DNA of 27,174 nt from CAMDWQ01 sp964543965 (lineage in GTDB: Bacteria > Omnitrophota > Gorgyraeia > 2-02-FULL-51-18): NCBI GenBank assembly GCA_964543965.1, contig CAZJAX010000011.1, positions 1 through 27,174 of the forward strand. Direction: 5' to 3'. Shown here piece after piece: positions 14,110 to 23,318 of this stretch. How positions within the stretch are numbered: position 1 is the stretch's first letter; each line of letters starts with the position of its first letter. Below the pieces are notes generated by a model, which was not told the DNA's origin, made no database searches, and saw only the letters and a program-made list of their open reading frames with translations. Both the position numbers and the translations under genes were made by a program.

Positions 14110-14564
14110 GCGCGTTTGCTTAAAAGGTCCTTGAGCTCTTTCATGAATTGATTGATGTCTTTGAATTGGCGGTACACGGACGCGAACCGCACATAGGCGA
14201 CCTCGTCGATCTTGTGCAGGTGCTCCATCACCAGCTCCCCGACGACCTGTGCTTTGACTTCCTTGTCAAAACTCTTCTGCATCTCCTTCTCGACCCTGTC
14301 CACGACGGCCTCGACTTTTTCGACGCTGACGGGACGCTTCTCGCAGGCCTTCATGATGCCGTTGATGATCTTGTTGCGGTCAAAAGCTTCGCGGCGGCCG
14401 TCCTTCTTGATGACCATGAGAGGGATCTCTTCGACGTATTCGTAGGTGGTGAAACGCTTGTCGCATTTGAGGCATTCGCGGCGGCGGCGCACGCTCTTGC
14501 CTTCGTTGGAAGAACGCGAATCGATCACCTTGTCTTCATCGGACGAGCAAAACGGACACTTCAT
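14106..14564 (-). CDS. nrdR: Transcriptional repressor NrdR
   Basis: NrdR represses ribonucleotide reductase genes in response to ATP/dATP. Its 152 residues show the zinc ribbon (CPFC near the start, then CLKC at about 33-36) with SRSSNEGKSVRRRRECLKC, followed by the ATP-cone domain (VIKKDGRREAFDRNKII, then GIMKACEKRPVS and VRFASVYRQFKDINQF). The ATG at 14564 has GGGAGGT 5 nt upstream. It is the last gene of the purine cluster, 34 nt after glyA, which links deoxyribonucleotide control with purine supply. Its stop shares the palindrome TTAA (14106-14109) with the stop of the convergent chaperone gene. Confidence 0.97.
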   Translation of the reverse strand: MKCPFCSSDEDKVIDSRSSNEGKSVRRRRECLKCDKRFTTYEYVEEIPLMVIKKDGRREAFDRNKIINGIMKACEKRPVSVEKVEAVVDRVEKEMQKSFDKEVKAQVVGELVMEHLHKIDEVAYVRFASVYRQFKDINQFMKELKDLLSKRA

Positions 14565-14598
14565 CGGCTACCTCCCGCCTTTTTAACCCGATCTTGCA

Positions 14599-15858
14599 TC
14601 AAGGCTTAAGCTTCTCCAGCAGTTCCGGGTATAAGGGAAATTTCTGCGTCAGCTTTTTGACCTCGACCTTTACGGCTTGGATCTTCGATTCCGATTGGAT
14701 GTTCGAAAGAACGTCGTGGATGAATCCGGCGATCTGTTTCATTTCAGATTCCTTCATGCCGCGCGTCGTGACCGCGGGCGTGCCCAGGCGGACACCGCCG
14801 GCCTTGAACGGGCTCTGCGTGTCGAAAGGAATGCCGTTCTTGTTGACCGTGATCGCCGCATGGTCGAGAGCCGCCGCGCAGTCTTTGCCGGTGAGACCCT
14901 TCTGGTTCACGTCGATGAGCATGAGGTGATTGTCGGTGCCGCCGGAGACCAGGCGTTAGCCGTGCTTCACAAGCTCTTCGGCCATGGTCTTTGCGTTCTT
15001 GACGATCTGAGACTGGTATTCCTTGAAAGACGGTTCCAACGCTTCCTTGAGAGCGACTGCTTTGCCCGCGATCACATGCATCAGGGGACCGCCCTGCTGG
15101 CCCGGGAATACTTCGGCATCGATCTTCTTGGCGAAGTCGGCGCGGCAAAGGATGAGTCCTCCGCGGGGCCCGCGCAGTGTCTTGTGGGTGGTCGTCGTGA
15201 CGAACTCGGCATACGGCACCGGGCTCGGATGGAGACCCGCCGCGATGAGACCCGCGATGTGAGCCATGTCGACCATGAGGAGAGCGCCGGTTTTGTCGCA
15301 GATCTTGCGGAGACGCGCGAAATCGATGATGCGCGGATAAGCCGAAGCGCCCGCGAGGATCATCTTCGGCCTATTTTCGACGGCCAGCTTTTCGACCTCG
15401 TCGTAGTCGATGCGCTCGTCCTTCTGGCTGACGCCGTAAGGGACGATCTTGAAGAGTCGGCCTGAAAAATTCATCGGATGGCCATGCGTCAGATGTCCGC
15501 CATGAGAGAGGTTCATCGCCAGCACCGTATCCCCGGGCTGAAGCATCGCGAAATACACCGCCGCATTGGCCTGGGATCCGGAATGGGGCTGTACGTTGGC
15601 GTGCTCAGCGCCGAAAAGCTTCTTGGCCCTTTCGATGGCCAGCGTTTCCACGACGTCGACATGCTCGCAGCCGCCGTACCAGCGCTTCTCAGGGTAGCCT
15701 TCGGCGTATTTGTTGGTCAGAGCCGAACCCACCGCTTCCATCACGGCCTGGCTCGTAAAATTTTCGCTGGCGATCAGCTCGATGTTGTCGTTTTGCCGGC
15801 GCGTTTCGTTGGCGACCGCTTTAAATACGTCGGGATCGGTTTTCTTGAGCGCGTTCAT
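14599..15858 (-). pseudogene. glyA: Serine hydroxymethyltransferase, interrupted by one in-frame TAA
   Basis: GlyA converts serine and tetrahydrofolate to glycine and 5,10-methylene-THF, the source of one-carbon units for purines. The frame runs from ATG 15858 to TAA 14599 (419 codons, normal length) with a single stop at 14958-14956 (codon 301). Upstream are all N-terminal motifs, including ELIASENF, QPHSGSQAN and the PLP site TTTTHKTLRGPRGG (Lys 226). Immediately downstream the family sequence resumes in the same frame as RLVSGGTDNHLMLIDV. The family has GYRLVSGGTDNH here, so the stop replaces the conserved Tyr and one substitution at 14956 explains it. Everything else looks under selection, so a sequencing or consensus error, or a recent mutation, is more likely than an old pseudogene. 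The start overlaps rpiB by 4 nt. Confidence 0.93.
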
Positions 15859-16349
15859 TTTTTCTTGGATGCCTTTCGTTTGACTGCTTTTTTGACAGGC
15901 TGTTTACCGCAGATTCTTTTCTCGAGATTTACGATCTGGTCGACGCGGCGCTTGTGGCGTCCGCCTTCAAATTTGGAATCCAGCCACTCGCGGACGATAG
16001 TCTCCGGCTCGTCAAAAAGATGCTCGGAGCCCAGCACGAGGATATTCGCGTCATTGTGCTGGCGCGAGAGAACCGCGACGTTCTTATCGAAGCAGATAGC
16101 GGCGCGTACCCGCGGGTATTTGTTGGCGGCTATCGCCATGCCGTTACCGCTCTTGCAGATCAGAATGCCGGCCTCGGCCTTTCCGTCGGAAACCGCCCTG
16201 GCGACCTTTTGCGCAAATTCGGGATAGTCGCATGACTCAGCCGAATGCGTGCCGAAATCGGTCGTTTCGTGCCCCTGCTGTTTGAGGAACTGATGAATCT
16301 CGTTCTTCAGCGTGAAACCGCCGTGGTCGGCTCCGAGCGCAATTCTCAT
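15855..16349 (-). CDS. rpiB: Ribose 5-phosphate isomerase B
   Basis: RpiB interconverts ribulose 5-phosphate and ribose 5-phosphate, the Prs substrate. The 164 residues show GADHGGF at the start, DFGTHSAESCDYPEFA, the active-site loop GILICKSGNGMAIAANK with Cys 65 (E. coli RpiB Cys 66) and SRQHNDANILVLGSE with His 98 (E. coli His 99). The loop usually reads CGTGxGM, so KSGN is a minor variation. The last 14 residues form a Lys-rich tail (KKAVKRKASKKK) absent from many homologues. The ATG at 16349 has AGGAGG 4 nt upstream. The order phosphatase-rpiB-glyA resembles B. subtilis ywlE-ywlF-glyA. Confidence 0.95.
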   Translation of the reverse strand: MRIALGADHGGFTLKNEIHQFLKQQGHETTDFGTHSAESCDYPEFAQKVARAVSDGKAEAGILICKSGNGMAIAANKYPRVRAAICFDKNVAVLSRQHNDANILVLGSEHLFDEPETIVREWLDSKFEGGRHKRRVDQIVNLEKRICGKQPVKKAVKRKASKKK

Positions 16350-16385
16350 AAATCCTCCTGTCCTCGATTGAAGTAAAAATGTTTT

Positions 16386-16838
16386 TTAAACGGTTTTCGC
16401 GATCTTTTTCACGCAGCCGTCGATCATCCCCAGCACTTCCCTGTAAAAATCATCCGACAACCCGATCGGATCAGGCACATCCGAACCACGATCCTCAGCA
16501 ACCGGCGAGTAATCCGAGAGCAGGCGTACTTTCGGCTCTGCTTCGGGCCAAAACCTCAAGATCATGTCCCGGTGGATCTTTTCCATCACAAAGATGTGAT
16601 CCGCCTTTTCGGCCATCTCGCGCGTGAGCCGGCGCGTTTTGTGAGGCACAGCGTCAAGCCCTTCACGCGCCATCGCCCGTATCGTTTCCAGCGTCGACGG
16701 ATAACCGTCCATTGCGGCGACGCCCGCTGAAGACACCGTAAAATCTTTTGGGCGGTCCGCAACCGCCCGCCTGAAGAGACCCTCCGCCATGACAGACCGG
16801 CAACTATTGCCGGTGCAGACGAAAAGAACTTGCTTCAA
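16386..16838 (-). CDS. Low-molecular-weight phosphatase, YwlE-like (possible protein-arginine phosphatase)
   Basis: The 150-residue protein has the complete low-molecular-weight phosphatase fold markers: the N-terminal P-loop CTGNSCRS (nucleophile Cys 8, Arg 14) and the general-acid Asp 123 in DPIG, with SSAGV and ADHIFVMEKIHRDMI between. In B. subtilis YwlE, Thr in the CTGNTCRS loop favours phosphoarginine, and tyrosine phosphatases usually have Ile there; here it is Ser 12, leaving the substrate open. Context favours the YwlE type, because rpiB and glyA follow as in Bacillus. An arsenate reductase role is less likely. The start is TTG at 16838, overlapping the purE stop by 4 nt (TTGA). Confidence 0.88.
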   Translation of the reverse strand: MKQVLFVCTGNSCRSVMAEGLFRRAVADRPKDFTVSSAGVAAMDGYPSTLETIRAMAREGLDAVPHKTRRLTREMAEKADHIFVMEKIHRDMILRFWPEAEPKVRLLSDYSPVAEDRGSDVPDPIGLSDDFYREVLGMIDGCVKKIAKTV

Positions 16839-17320
16839 ATATCCACCTTTTTCGCGAGCATCTTCTCGACCGTCTTCTTCTTGTAGTCTTTAAGCGCGCT
16901 AAGGAGCTTCGGGTCATTCATCGCTAGCAGGCGCACCGCCAGGAAAGCCGCATTCCGGACACCGCCCGAGTGGGCTCCGACCGTGGCGACCGGCGTACCG
17001 GCCGGCATCTGGACGACCGAGAGCAGCGAGTCGAGACCGCCCATGAAATCAGTGGCCACCGGGATACCGATGACGGGCAGTTCGGTGTGTGCGGCAACAA
17101 CGCCGGCAAGATGAGCCGCGCCGCCTGCGGCGCAGATCAGTACGCGGATGCCGGCGCCTTCGGCCGCCTCCGCATAGGCACAAGCTTCCTTTGGGGTGCG
17201 ATGCGCGGAAAGGACGCGCGCTTCGTACGGCACGCCGAACTGACGCAGCACTTCACCGCATGGTTTGAGGTATTCAGCGTCGGAATCGCTTCCCATCATG
17301 ATGGCCACTAGAGGCTTCAT
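16835..17320 (-). CDS. purE: N5-carboxyaminoimidazole ribonucleotide mutase (class I PurE)
   Basis: PurE makes carboxyaminoimidazole ribonucleotide in step 6 of purine synthesis. The 161 residues have MGSDSD near the start, the signature VLSAHRTP, ICAAGGAAHLAGVVAAHT, PVIGIPV and GLDSLLSVVQMPAGTPVATV, typical of bacterial class I. Class I PurE normally needs PurK to supply N5-CAIR; purK is not in this window and may be elsewhere. The ATG at 17320 has GGAG 6 nt upstream. It lies 15 nt after purD and overlaps the phosphatase gene. Confidence 0.97.
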   Translation of the reverse strand: MKPLVAIMMGSDSDAEYLKPCGEVLRQFGVPYEARVLSAHRTPKEACAYAEAAEGAGIRVLICAAGGAAHLAGVVAAHTELPVIGIPVATDFMGGLDSLLSVVQMPAGTPVATVGAHSGGVRNAAFLAVRLLAMNDPKLLSALKDYKKKTVEKMLAKKVDI

Positions 17321-17335
17321 ATTATTCTCCGTTTT

Positions 17336-18613
17336 TTATTTGAGAACGCGGGCAGCGCGGTGCCCGATATCCTTGCGGTAATACATCTTGTCGAAAAATA
17401 TCTTGTCGACGGCATTGTAAGTTTTTGAAAGCGCCTCGAAGATCCCCCTGGCACAGCCCACCACGTTGAGAACGCGCCCGCCGGCCGTAACGACTTCGCC
17501 GTTCTCACGCTTGGTCCCGGCATGAAATACGTGGATGTCTCGGTCTTCGCGGGCCGTCGAAATACCGGCTATCCTTTTACCCGTTTCATAGAGCTCCGGA
17601 TAGCCTTCCGAAGCGATGACGACGCAGACGCAGTTTTCGTCCTTCCATTCGAGTTTCACCGAGTAAAGCTTCTCATCAACGGTCGCCAGGATCACTTCCA
17701 GGAGGTCGTTTTTCATGCGCGGAAGGATGGCCTGTGTCTCAGGATCTCCGAGACGCGTATTGAACTCGAGCACTCTGAAACCCTTAGCGGTCATCATGAT
17801 GCCTGCGTAAAGAAACCCTTTATAAGGATGTCCGGCTTTCTTGAAATCTTCGACGATCGGCATGAATACTTTCTGAAGGATCTCTTTTTCCATTTCCGGC
17901 GTCACCATCGGAGCAGGCGAATAAGCGCCCATGCCGCCCGTGTTGGGCCCGTGGTCGCCTTCATAGAGACGCTTGTGGTCCTGACTGGATGCCAGAAGAT
18001 GCACCGTCGTGCCGTCGGTGACCGCGATGATCGAGGCCTCTTCACCCTGCAGGCACTCTTCGATGACGACGCGATCTCCGGCATGCCCAAAAACCTTTTT
18101 CACCATGTGCAGATGAATGGCTTCCATCGCCTTCGGCATCGATGTCGCGACGACGACACCTTTCCCGCCGGCCAGGCCGTCGACCTTGATGACGATCGGC
18201 ACACCCTTTTTGGCCACGTAATCCATCGCCTTGTCCGGCTGTCCGAACACTTCGAAATCAGCGGTCGGAATGCCGAGCTTTTTCATGAGCTCTTTAGAAA
18301 ATACTTTGTAGCCTTCGAGCTGAGCCGCAAACTTGGAGGGGCCGAATATTTTAAGTCCCTCTTTTTCAAAACGGTCCACGATGCCTTCGGTCAGCGGCGC
18401 TTCGGGTCCCACGACCACGAGGCCGATCCCCTCTTTTTTGCAGAATTTCAAAAGACCTTCCTGGTCTTTGGCGGGAATATCGACGATCTCCGCGATCTCA
18501 GCCATACCCGCGTTTCCGGGGGCTGCGTATAGCTTGGTGAGAAGCGGACTCTGGGCGATCTTCCAGCAGATCGCGTGCTCCCGTCCGCCGTTACCTATGA
18601 CCAGGACTTTCAT
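17336..18613 (-). CDS. purD: Phosphoribosylamine-glycine ligase
   Basis: PurD joins phosphoribosylamine and glycine using ATP to make GAR, the second step of purine synthesis; GlyA, encoded downstream, makes the glycine. The 425 residues form an ATP-grasp enzyme: VIGNGGREHAICWKI at the start, VVGPEAPLTEGI, the glycine-rich loop KVDGLAGGKGVVVA near 145-158, the metal-binding DHKRLYEGDHGPNTGGMGAY, and NTRLGDPETQ, where most homologues have NxRFGDPETQ. The ATG at 18613 overlaps the purM stop by 4 nt. Confidence 0.98.
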   Translation of the reverse strand: MKVLVIGNGGREHAICWKIAQSPLLTKLYAAPGNAGMAEIAEIVDIPAKDQEGLLKFCKKEGIGLVVVGPEAPLTEGIVDRFEKEGLKIFGPSKFAAQLEGYKVFSKELMKKLGIPTADFEVFGQPDKAMDYVAKKGVPIVIKVDGLAGGKGVVVATSMPKAMEAIHLHMVKKVFGHAGDRVVIEECLQGEEASIIAVTDGTTVHLLASSQDHKRLYEGDHGPNTGGMGAYSPAPMVTPEMEKEILQKVFMPIVEDFKKAGHPYKGFLYAGIMMTAKGFRVLEFNTRLGDPETQAILPRMKNDLLEVILATVDEKLYSVKLEWKDENCVCVVIASEGYPELYETGKRIAGISTAREDRDIHVFHAGTKRENGEVVTAGGRVLNVVGCARGIFEALSKTYNAVDKIFFDKMYYRKDIGHRAARVLK

Positions 18614-19617
18614 TGTATCGTCACCCCTTCACCCTTCACGATCTCTCCGATGATCCAGGCGCGCTGCTTGAATTTTGCCAGATGAGAGATCACTTTCAAA
18701 GCTCTGTCCTTCGGCGTGACGAGAATGAAACCGATGCCCATGTTGAACGTGCGGTACATTTCCCGCGCTTCGACGTTGCCCGCTTCTTCGATCCAGCGGA
18801 AAACGCGCGGGATGAACCAGCTGCCCATGTTGATCTTCGCGCCGCAGCCCTTGGGAAGTACGCGCGGGATATTGTCGAAAAATCCGCCTCCGGTAATATG
18901 CGCCATTGAAAAAATAGGCTCCCTTTCTATCAGGGAAAGCACGGATTTTACATAGATCTTGGTAGGCATGAGAATTTCAGCCGCATGCTGCTTGAAAAAA
19001 TCGTCTTTAAGGACTTTTCTTACCAAGGAGAAACCATTGGAATGCACGCCGCTGGAAGCGATCCCGATGATCACATGTCCGGCCTGGGCTTTTTTTCCGT
19101 CGATGATCTTGGATTCTTCGACAACTCCGACGGAAAATCCTGCCAGATCGAAATCGCCATGAGAATACAGTCCCGGCATCTCCGCGGTCTCGCCGCCGAT
19201 GAGCGCACAGCCCGCCTGGCGGCAGCCTTCAGCGATGCCTTTGACGACGGTCTTCATCATGGGGACGTCCATTTTTCCGACAGCGAAGTAGTCCAGAAAG
19301 AATAAAGGTTCGGCTCCGAGCGTGAGAATGTCGTTCACGTTCATAGCGACCAGATCGATGCCGAGACCTTCGACGATCCCGGCATTTTGGGCAGCCTTAA
19401 GTTTTGTGCCGACGCCGTCGGTCGACGTGACCATGACCGGTTTTTTGTATTTTTTTGGAAAACGGCAGAGAGCGCCGAAGCCGCCGATCCCGGCCATGAC
19501 CTCGGGACGGCGGGTCGTTTTGGCCAGCGGCTTGATCTCGTCGATAAATTCGTTGGCTTTGTCGATATCGACCCCGGATTTCTTATAACTGAAACGGTTC
19601 TTAGCAGCTTTCGGCAT
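18610..19617 (-). CDS. purM: Phosphoribosylformylglycinamidine cyclo-ligase
   Basis: PurM closes the imidazole ring of FGAM to give AIR. The 335 residues have the expected layout: YKKSGVDIDKAN at the N-terminus, the ATP/phosphate-binding TSTDGVGTKLKAA near 64-76, AMNVNDILTLGAEPLFFLDYFA, GGETAEMPGLY, IGIASSGVHSNGFSLVR, and HITGGGFFDNIPRVLP. The ATG at 19617 has AAAAGGAAAAGGAAAAA directly upstream. It lies 15 nt after purF. Expression should be coupled to purD through the 4-nt overlap. Confidence 0.98.
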   Translation of the reverse strand: MPKAAKNRFSYKKSGVDIDKANEFIDEIKPLAKTTRRPEVMAGIGGFGALCRFPKKYKKPVMVTSTDGVGTKLKAAQNAGIVEGLGIDLVAMNVNDILTLGAEPLFFLDYFAVGKMDVPMMKTVVKGIAEGCRQAGCALIGGETAEMPGLYSHGDFDLAGFSVGVVEESKIIDGKKAQAGHVIIGIASSGVHSNGFSLVRKVLKDDFFKQHAAEILMPTKIYVKSVLSLIEREPIFSMAHITGGGFFDNIPRVLPKGCGAKINMGSWFIPRVFRWIEEAGNVEAREMYRTFNMGIGFILVTPKDRALKVISHLAKFKQRAWIIGEIVKGEGVTIQ

Positions 19618-19632
19618 TTTTTCCTTTTCCTT

Positions 19633-21027
19633 TTACCGGCATTTCTCGGCGTGAAATTTGTCCATCTGTTCAAACGGCACGGGATACTTGCCGCTCCAGC
19701 AGGCCGTGCAGTAGTTTTCTTTGGGATAGCTGACGCAGGAGAGCATGCCTTCGAGCGACAAGTATTTCACCGAATCGCAGTCAAGATACTTGCGGATCTC
19801 TTCTTCGGTGTATTTGTTCGAGAGCAGCTCTTCTTTGGTCGGGAAATCGATGCCGTAGGCACAAGGGAAGCGGTGCGGAGGGCAGGAAATGCGAAGATGC
19901 ACTTCCTTGGCTCCGGCTTGGCGCAGGCTTTTGACGCGCATCTTAGACGTCGTGCCGCGCACGATAGAGTCATCCACGACGATGATGCGCTTGTCTTTGA
20001 GCACTTCACGCACAAGGTTGAACTTCACGCGCACTTTGAAGTCGCGAAGCCCTTGAGTCGGCTGGATGAACGTGCGGCCCACGTAATGGTTGCGGATGAT
20101 GGCTGTCTCGAGCGGTATCCCGGATTCCTGGGAATACCCGAGCGCGGCCGAGTTGCCCGAGTCCGGCACGGGAACAACGAAGTCGGCCTCGACGTGGGAC
20201 TCTCGCGCCAGCTGCCGGCCGAATTTTTCACGGACTACATGGACGCTCTCGCCAAATATCCTTGAATCCGGACGCGAAAAGTAAACGTGTTCAAAGATGC
20301 AGTGCGCCGGTTGGGTATTTTTCGACGCGACCCGCTCGGATTTGACGCCGGCGGAGGATATAAAAAGAACTTCGCCCGGCTCTATCTCGCGTACTTCTTT
20401 CGCATCCATGATGTCGAACGCGCAAGTCTCTGACGCCACGACCCAGGCGCTGCCGAGCTTGCCGAGCCACAGCGGGCGGATGCCCTGGGGATCCCGAGCC
20501 GCGATAAGCTCATCATTGGTCAGGAACACGATCGAGTAGGCGCCTTCGACGCGGTTGAGCGCGTCGATGACTCCCTCCCGGATGTTGCGCAGAGACGGTT
20601 TGGCCATCAAATGGATGATGATCTCGCTATCCGTCGTCGTCTGAAAAATAGATCCGTACGCTTCGAGCTGTGAGCGCAGGAAGTTGGCGTTGGTCAGATT
20701 GCCGTTGTGGCCGATCGCGATCTCGCCGCGTGAGTAATCGACGACGATAGGCTGAGCGTTTTTGATGTTGGATGATCCTGTCGTCGAATAGCGCACATGC
20801 CCTATCGCGCGGTCTCCGGGAAGTTTTTCGAGATGGTTGCCGTCGAACACGTCCTGAACGTGTCCCATGCCGCGGTATGCCGACATCTTACGGCCGTCCG
20901 AGGTAACGATACCGGCGGATTCTTCTCCGCGGTGCTGAAGCGCATAAAGACCGAGATAGGACAGATAAGCGGCGTCCTGGTGTCCGAACACGCCGAACAC
21001 GCCGCATTTATCTTTAAGCTCGCTCAT
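19633..21027 (-). CDS. purF: Amidophosphoribosyltransferase, Bacillus-type with Fe-S ligands
   Basis: PurF commits PRPP to purine synthesis by replacing its pyrophosphate with the glutamine amide. I choose the ATG at 21027 (464 residues) because it overlaps the purL stop as ATGA and has AAAGGA 7 nt upstream; an in-frame start at 21060 lies inside purL. A 7-residue propeptide precedes the nucleophile Cys 8 (KCGVFGVFG). The glutaminase domain has LQHRGEESAGI, IGHVRYSTTG and IGHNGNLTNA; the PRPP site is VVDDSIVRGTTSK. Cysteines in AHCIFEHVYF, FPCAYGID and YCTACWSGKYP match the four Fe-S ligands of the B. subtilis enzyme, suggesting an oxygen-sensitive cluster. Confidence 0.97.
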   Translation of the reverse strand: MSELKDKCGVFGVFGHQDAAYLSYLGLYALQHRGEESAGIVTSDGRKMSAYRGMGHVQDVFDGNHLEKLPGDRAIGHVRYSTTGSSNIKNAQPIVVDYSRGEIAIGHNGNLTNANFLRSQLEAYGSIFQTTTDSEIIIHLMAKPSLRNIREGVIDALNRVEGAYSIVFLTNDELIAARDPQGIRPLWLGKLGSAWVVASETCAFDIMDAKEVREIEPGEVLFISSAGVKSERVASKNTQPAHCIFEHVYFSRPDSRIFGESVHVVREKFGRQLARESHVEADFVVPVPDSGNSAALGYSQESGIPLETAIIRNHYVGRTFIQPTQGLRDFKVRVKFNLVREVLKDKRIIVVDDSIVRGTTSKMRVKSLRQAGAKEVHLRISCPPHRFPCAYGIDFPTKEELLSNKYTEEEIRKYLDCDSVKYLSLEGMLSCVSYPKENYCTACWSGKYPVPFEQMDKFHAEKCR

Positions 21028-23318
21028 TTCGTCATCCTTTTGCCGATCGAATTTCTCCACGTGTTCGTGAGGACCGGCGTCGTCACGTTGACCAGATCGT
21101 TGATTTTCAGTTCGAAGCCGGCCACTTTACCGATGACTTCGTAAGGGTATTTGAATGAATTGATCGCGTTCTCAGCTTCTGCCAGATGCGCCGGGTCTAC
21201 GGAGATCACAACGCGCGACTGCGACTCGCTGAATAGCAGCGCTTCGCCGGAGAGCCCGCTGGCAGAAACTTTCACGACGGCGCCGACTTCATGACCCCGG
21301 ACTCCGATGCAGGACTCGGCGAGAGCCACGGCCAGCCCCCCTTCGGCGCAGTCATGCGCTGACTTGAGGAGATTTTTTGAAGACAGATCGATCATCAGGT
21401 CGATGAGCCTATTAGCCTGGGAAAGGTCTAGCCGGGGGACGCGGCCGGACTTTGTGTTGAATATCGTTTTTAAGAATTCAGAGCCGCCGAGCTCGTCTTG
21501 GGTTTTTCCAAGCAGAATAATGACGTCGCCTTCCTTTTTGAAATGGGACGTCACGGGCTCCCGGCCCTCAAGAAGTCCGACCATACCGATCGTAGGCGTC
21601 GGATCCACCGAGCCGGATGGGTTTTGGTTATAAAGGGACACGTTGCCGCCGGACACCGGAGTGTCGAAAGCTACGCAGGCGTCACGAATGCCTTCGACGC
21701 ATTTTTTGAGCTGCCAGAAGATCTCGGGATTGTAGGGGTTGCCGAAATTAAGGCAGTTGGTGACGGAAAGCGGGCGGGCGCCGGAACATACGACGTTGCG
21801 GGCGGACTCGGCGACCGCGATCTTGGCGCCTTCGTAAGGATCAAGGTAGCAGTAGGTCGAATTGCAGTCGAGAGAGATCGCGATGTGCTTGTCCGTCCCC
21901 TTCACACGCACGACGGAGGCGTCAGAACCCGGCAGTACGACGGTATTCGTGCGCACCATGTGGTCGTACTGTTCATAGATCCATTCTTTGGAGGCGATAG
22001 TCGGCGAGTCGAGGAGTTTCAGGAGCGCCGCGTTGAGATCGCCCGCGCTTCCGAGGCTCTTCGGGTCGAACGCCTGCAGTTTTTTGAAATAGTCGGGTTC
22101 CTTTTCTTCGCGGTTGTAGATCGGCGCGTCATCGGCCAGGCGCTTGGCGGGGATCTCGGCGACGGTGACGCCGTTTTCCTTCACGCGCATCATCGAGTCT
22201 GCCGTCACGAAGCCGATCTCTTCAGCGTGGAGGTCCCACTTTTCAAATATACGCTTGGCGACGTGCTCTTTGCCCTTCTGGATGATGACGAGCATGCGTT
22301 CCTGGGACTCGGAGAGCATGATCTCATAAGGCACCATGCCGGTTTCACGCTGGGGCACTTTGGTGACATCGATCTCGATGCCGGTCGAGCCGCGCGAGGC
22401 GGTCTCACAGGTCGAGCAAGTCAGGCCCGCAGCCCCCATATCCTGGATGCCGACGACACAGCCGGACTTAAGGAGCTCAAGCACCGCTTCGAGCAGAAGT
22501 TTTTCCATGAAGGGGTCGCCGACCTGCACCGCGGGACGATCCTTTTCGGACTCTTCGGTGAGATCCTTGGATGCGAAGCTTGCACCCCCCATGCCGTCAC
22601 GGCCTGTCGCGGCGCCGAGGTAGAAAACGGGATTGCCGACGCCCTCGGCCTTGGCTTTCACGATCTCTTCTTTTTTTGCAAGTCCCAGCGCGAAAGCGTT
22701 GACGAGCGGATTACCCTCATAGCTCTCGTCGAAATAGACTTCTCCGCCGATGGTCGGCACGCCGAAGCAGTTGCCGTAATGCGCGATACCCGAGACGACG
22801 CCGGAAAGCAAGCGCTTGTTGTGGACTTCCGCGGGCGTGGACGACGCGCCGCCGATCTTGCCGAAACGCAGAGAGTTCATTGCGACGATGGGACGCGCAC
22901 CCATCGTAAAAATGTCGCGGAGGATGCCGCCGACGCCGGTCGCCGCGCCCTGGAAAGGCTCGATCGCCGAAGGGTGGTTGTGGCTTTCGACCTTGAACGC
23001 GATCACGTACCCGTCGCCGATATCGACGACGCCCGCATTTTCCTCACCGGCCTTGACGAGCATACGCTTGCCGTCTTTGGGCAGGAGTTTCAGCGCGTTC
23101 TTTGAATTTTTATACGAACAGTGCTCGCTCCACATGACGCTGAAGATACCAAGCTCCGTGATGTTGGGCGCGCGGCCTAGGATCTTTTTGATCTCTTCAT
23201 ACTCAGACGGCAGGATGCCGTGCTTCTGGATGATCTCCGGCGTGATCTCGGTCGTCGAGACGGTCATAGCCGCCCCGCCGCCTTCTGGTTTTTTGAATGA
23301 AGAAGGTGATGCGTTCAT
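21024..23318 (-). CDS. purL: Phosphoribosylformylglycinamidine synthase, large subunit (small PurL)
   Basis: PurL works with PurQ (glutaminase) and PurS to convert FGAR to FGAM. At 764 residues it is the small PurL form that needs both partners, which are encoded just upstream. It carries two tandem PurM-like halves: MWSEHCSYKNSK near 62-73, ESHNHPSAIEPFQGAATGVGG, GARPIVAMNSLRFG, QDMGAAGLTCS, and in the second half GSDASVVRVKGTDKHIAIS, GNVSLYNQN and SAHDCAEGGLAVALAE. The ATG at 23318 overlaps the purQ stop by 4 nt, but its ribosome site is weak. Met 18 (23267) is an alternative start. Confidence 0.98.
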   Translation of the reverse strand: MNASPSSFKKPEGGGAAMTVSTTEITPEIIQKHGILPSEYEEIKKILGRAPNITELGIFSVMWSEHCSYKNSKNALKLLPKDGKRMLVKAGEENAGVVDIGDGYVIAFKVESHNHPSAIEPFQGAATGVGGILRDIFTMGARPIVAMNSLRFGKIGGASSTPAEVHNKRLLSGVVSGIAHYGNCFGVPTIGGEVYFDESYEGNPLVNAFALGLAKKEEIVKAKAEGVGNPVFYLGAATGRDGMGGASFASKDLTEESEKDRPAVQVGDPFMEKLLLEAVLELLKSGCVVGIQDMGAAGLTCSTCETASRGSTGIEIDVTKVPQRETGMVPYEIMLSESQERMLVIIQKGKEHVAKRIFEKWDLHAEEIGFVTADSMMRVKENGVTVAEIPAKRLADDAPIYNREEKEPDYFKKLQAFDPKSLGSAGDLNAALLKLLDSPTIASKEWIYEQYDHMVRTNTVVLPGSDASVVRVKGTDKHIAISLDCNSTYCYLDPYEGAKIAVAESARNVVCSGARPLSVTNCLNFGNPYNPEIFWQLKKCVEGIRDACVAFDTPVSGGNVSLYNQNPSGSVDPTPTIGMVGLLEGREPVTSHFKKEGDVIILLGKTQDELGGSEFLKTIFNTKSGRVPRLDLSQANRLIDLMIDLSSKNLLKSAHDCAEGGLAVALAESCIGVRGHEVGAVVKVSASGLSGEALLFSESQSRVVISVDPAHLAEAENAINSFKYPYEVIGKVAGFELKINDLVNVTTPVLTNTWRNSIGKRMTK

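Noticed and set aside
17522..18532. A 336-codon plus-strand open frame opposite purD
   Set aside because: Antisense shadow; no ribosome site and no recognisable domain.
21498..23105. A 535-codon open frame on the plus strand opposite purL
   Set aside because: It lies wholly antisense to an unmistakable purL, has no family resemblance, and is expected from the codon bias of a GC-rich gene on the other strand.
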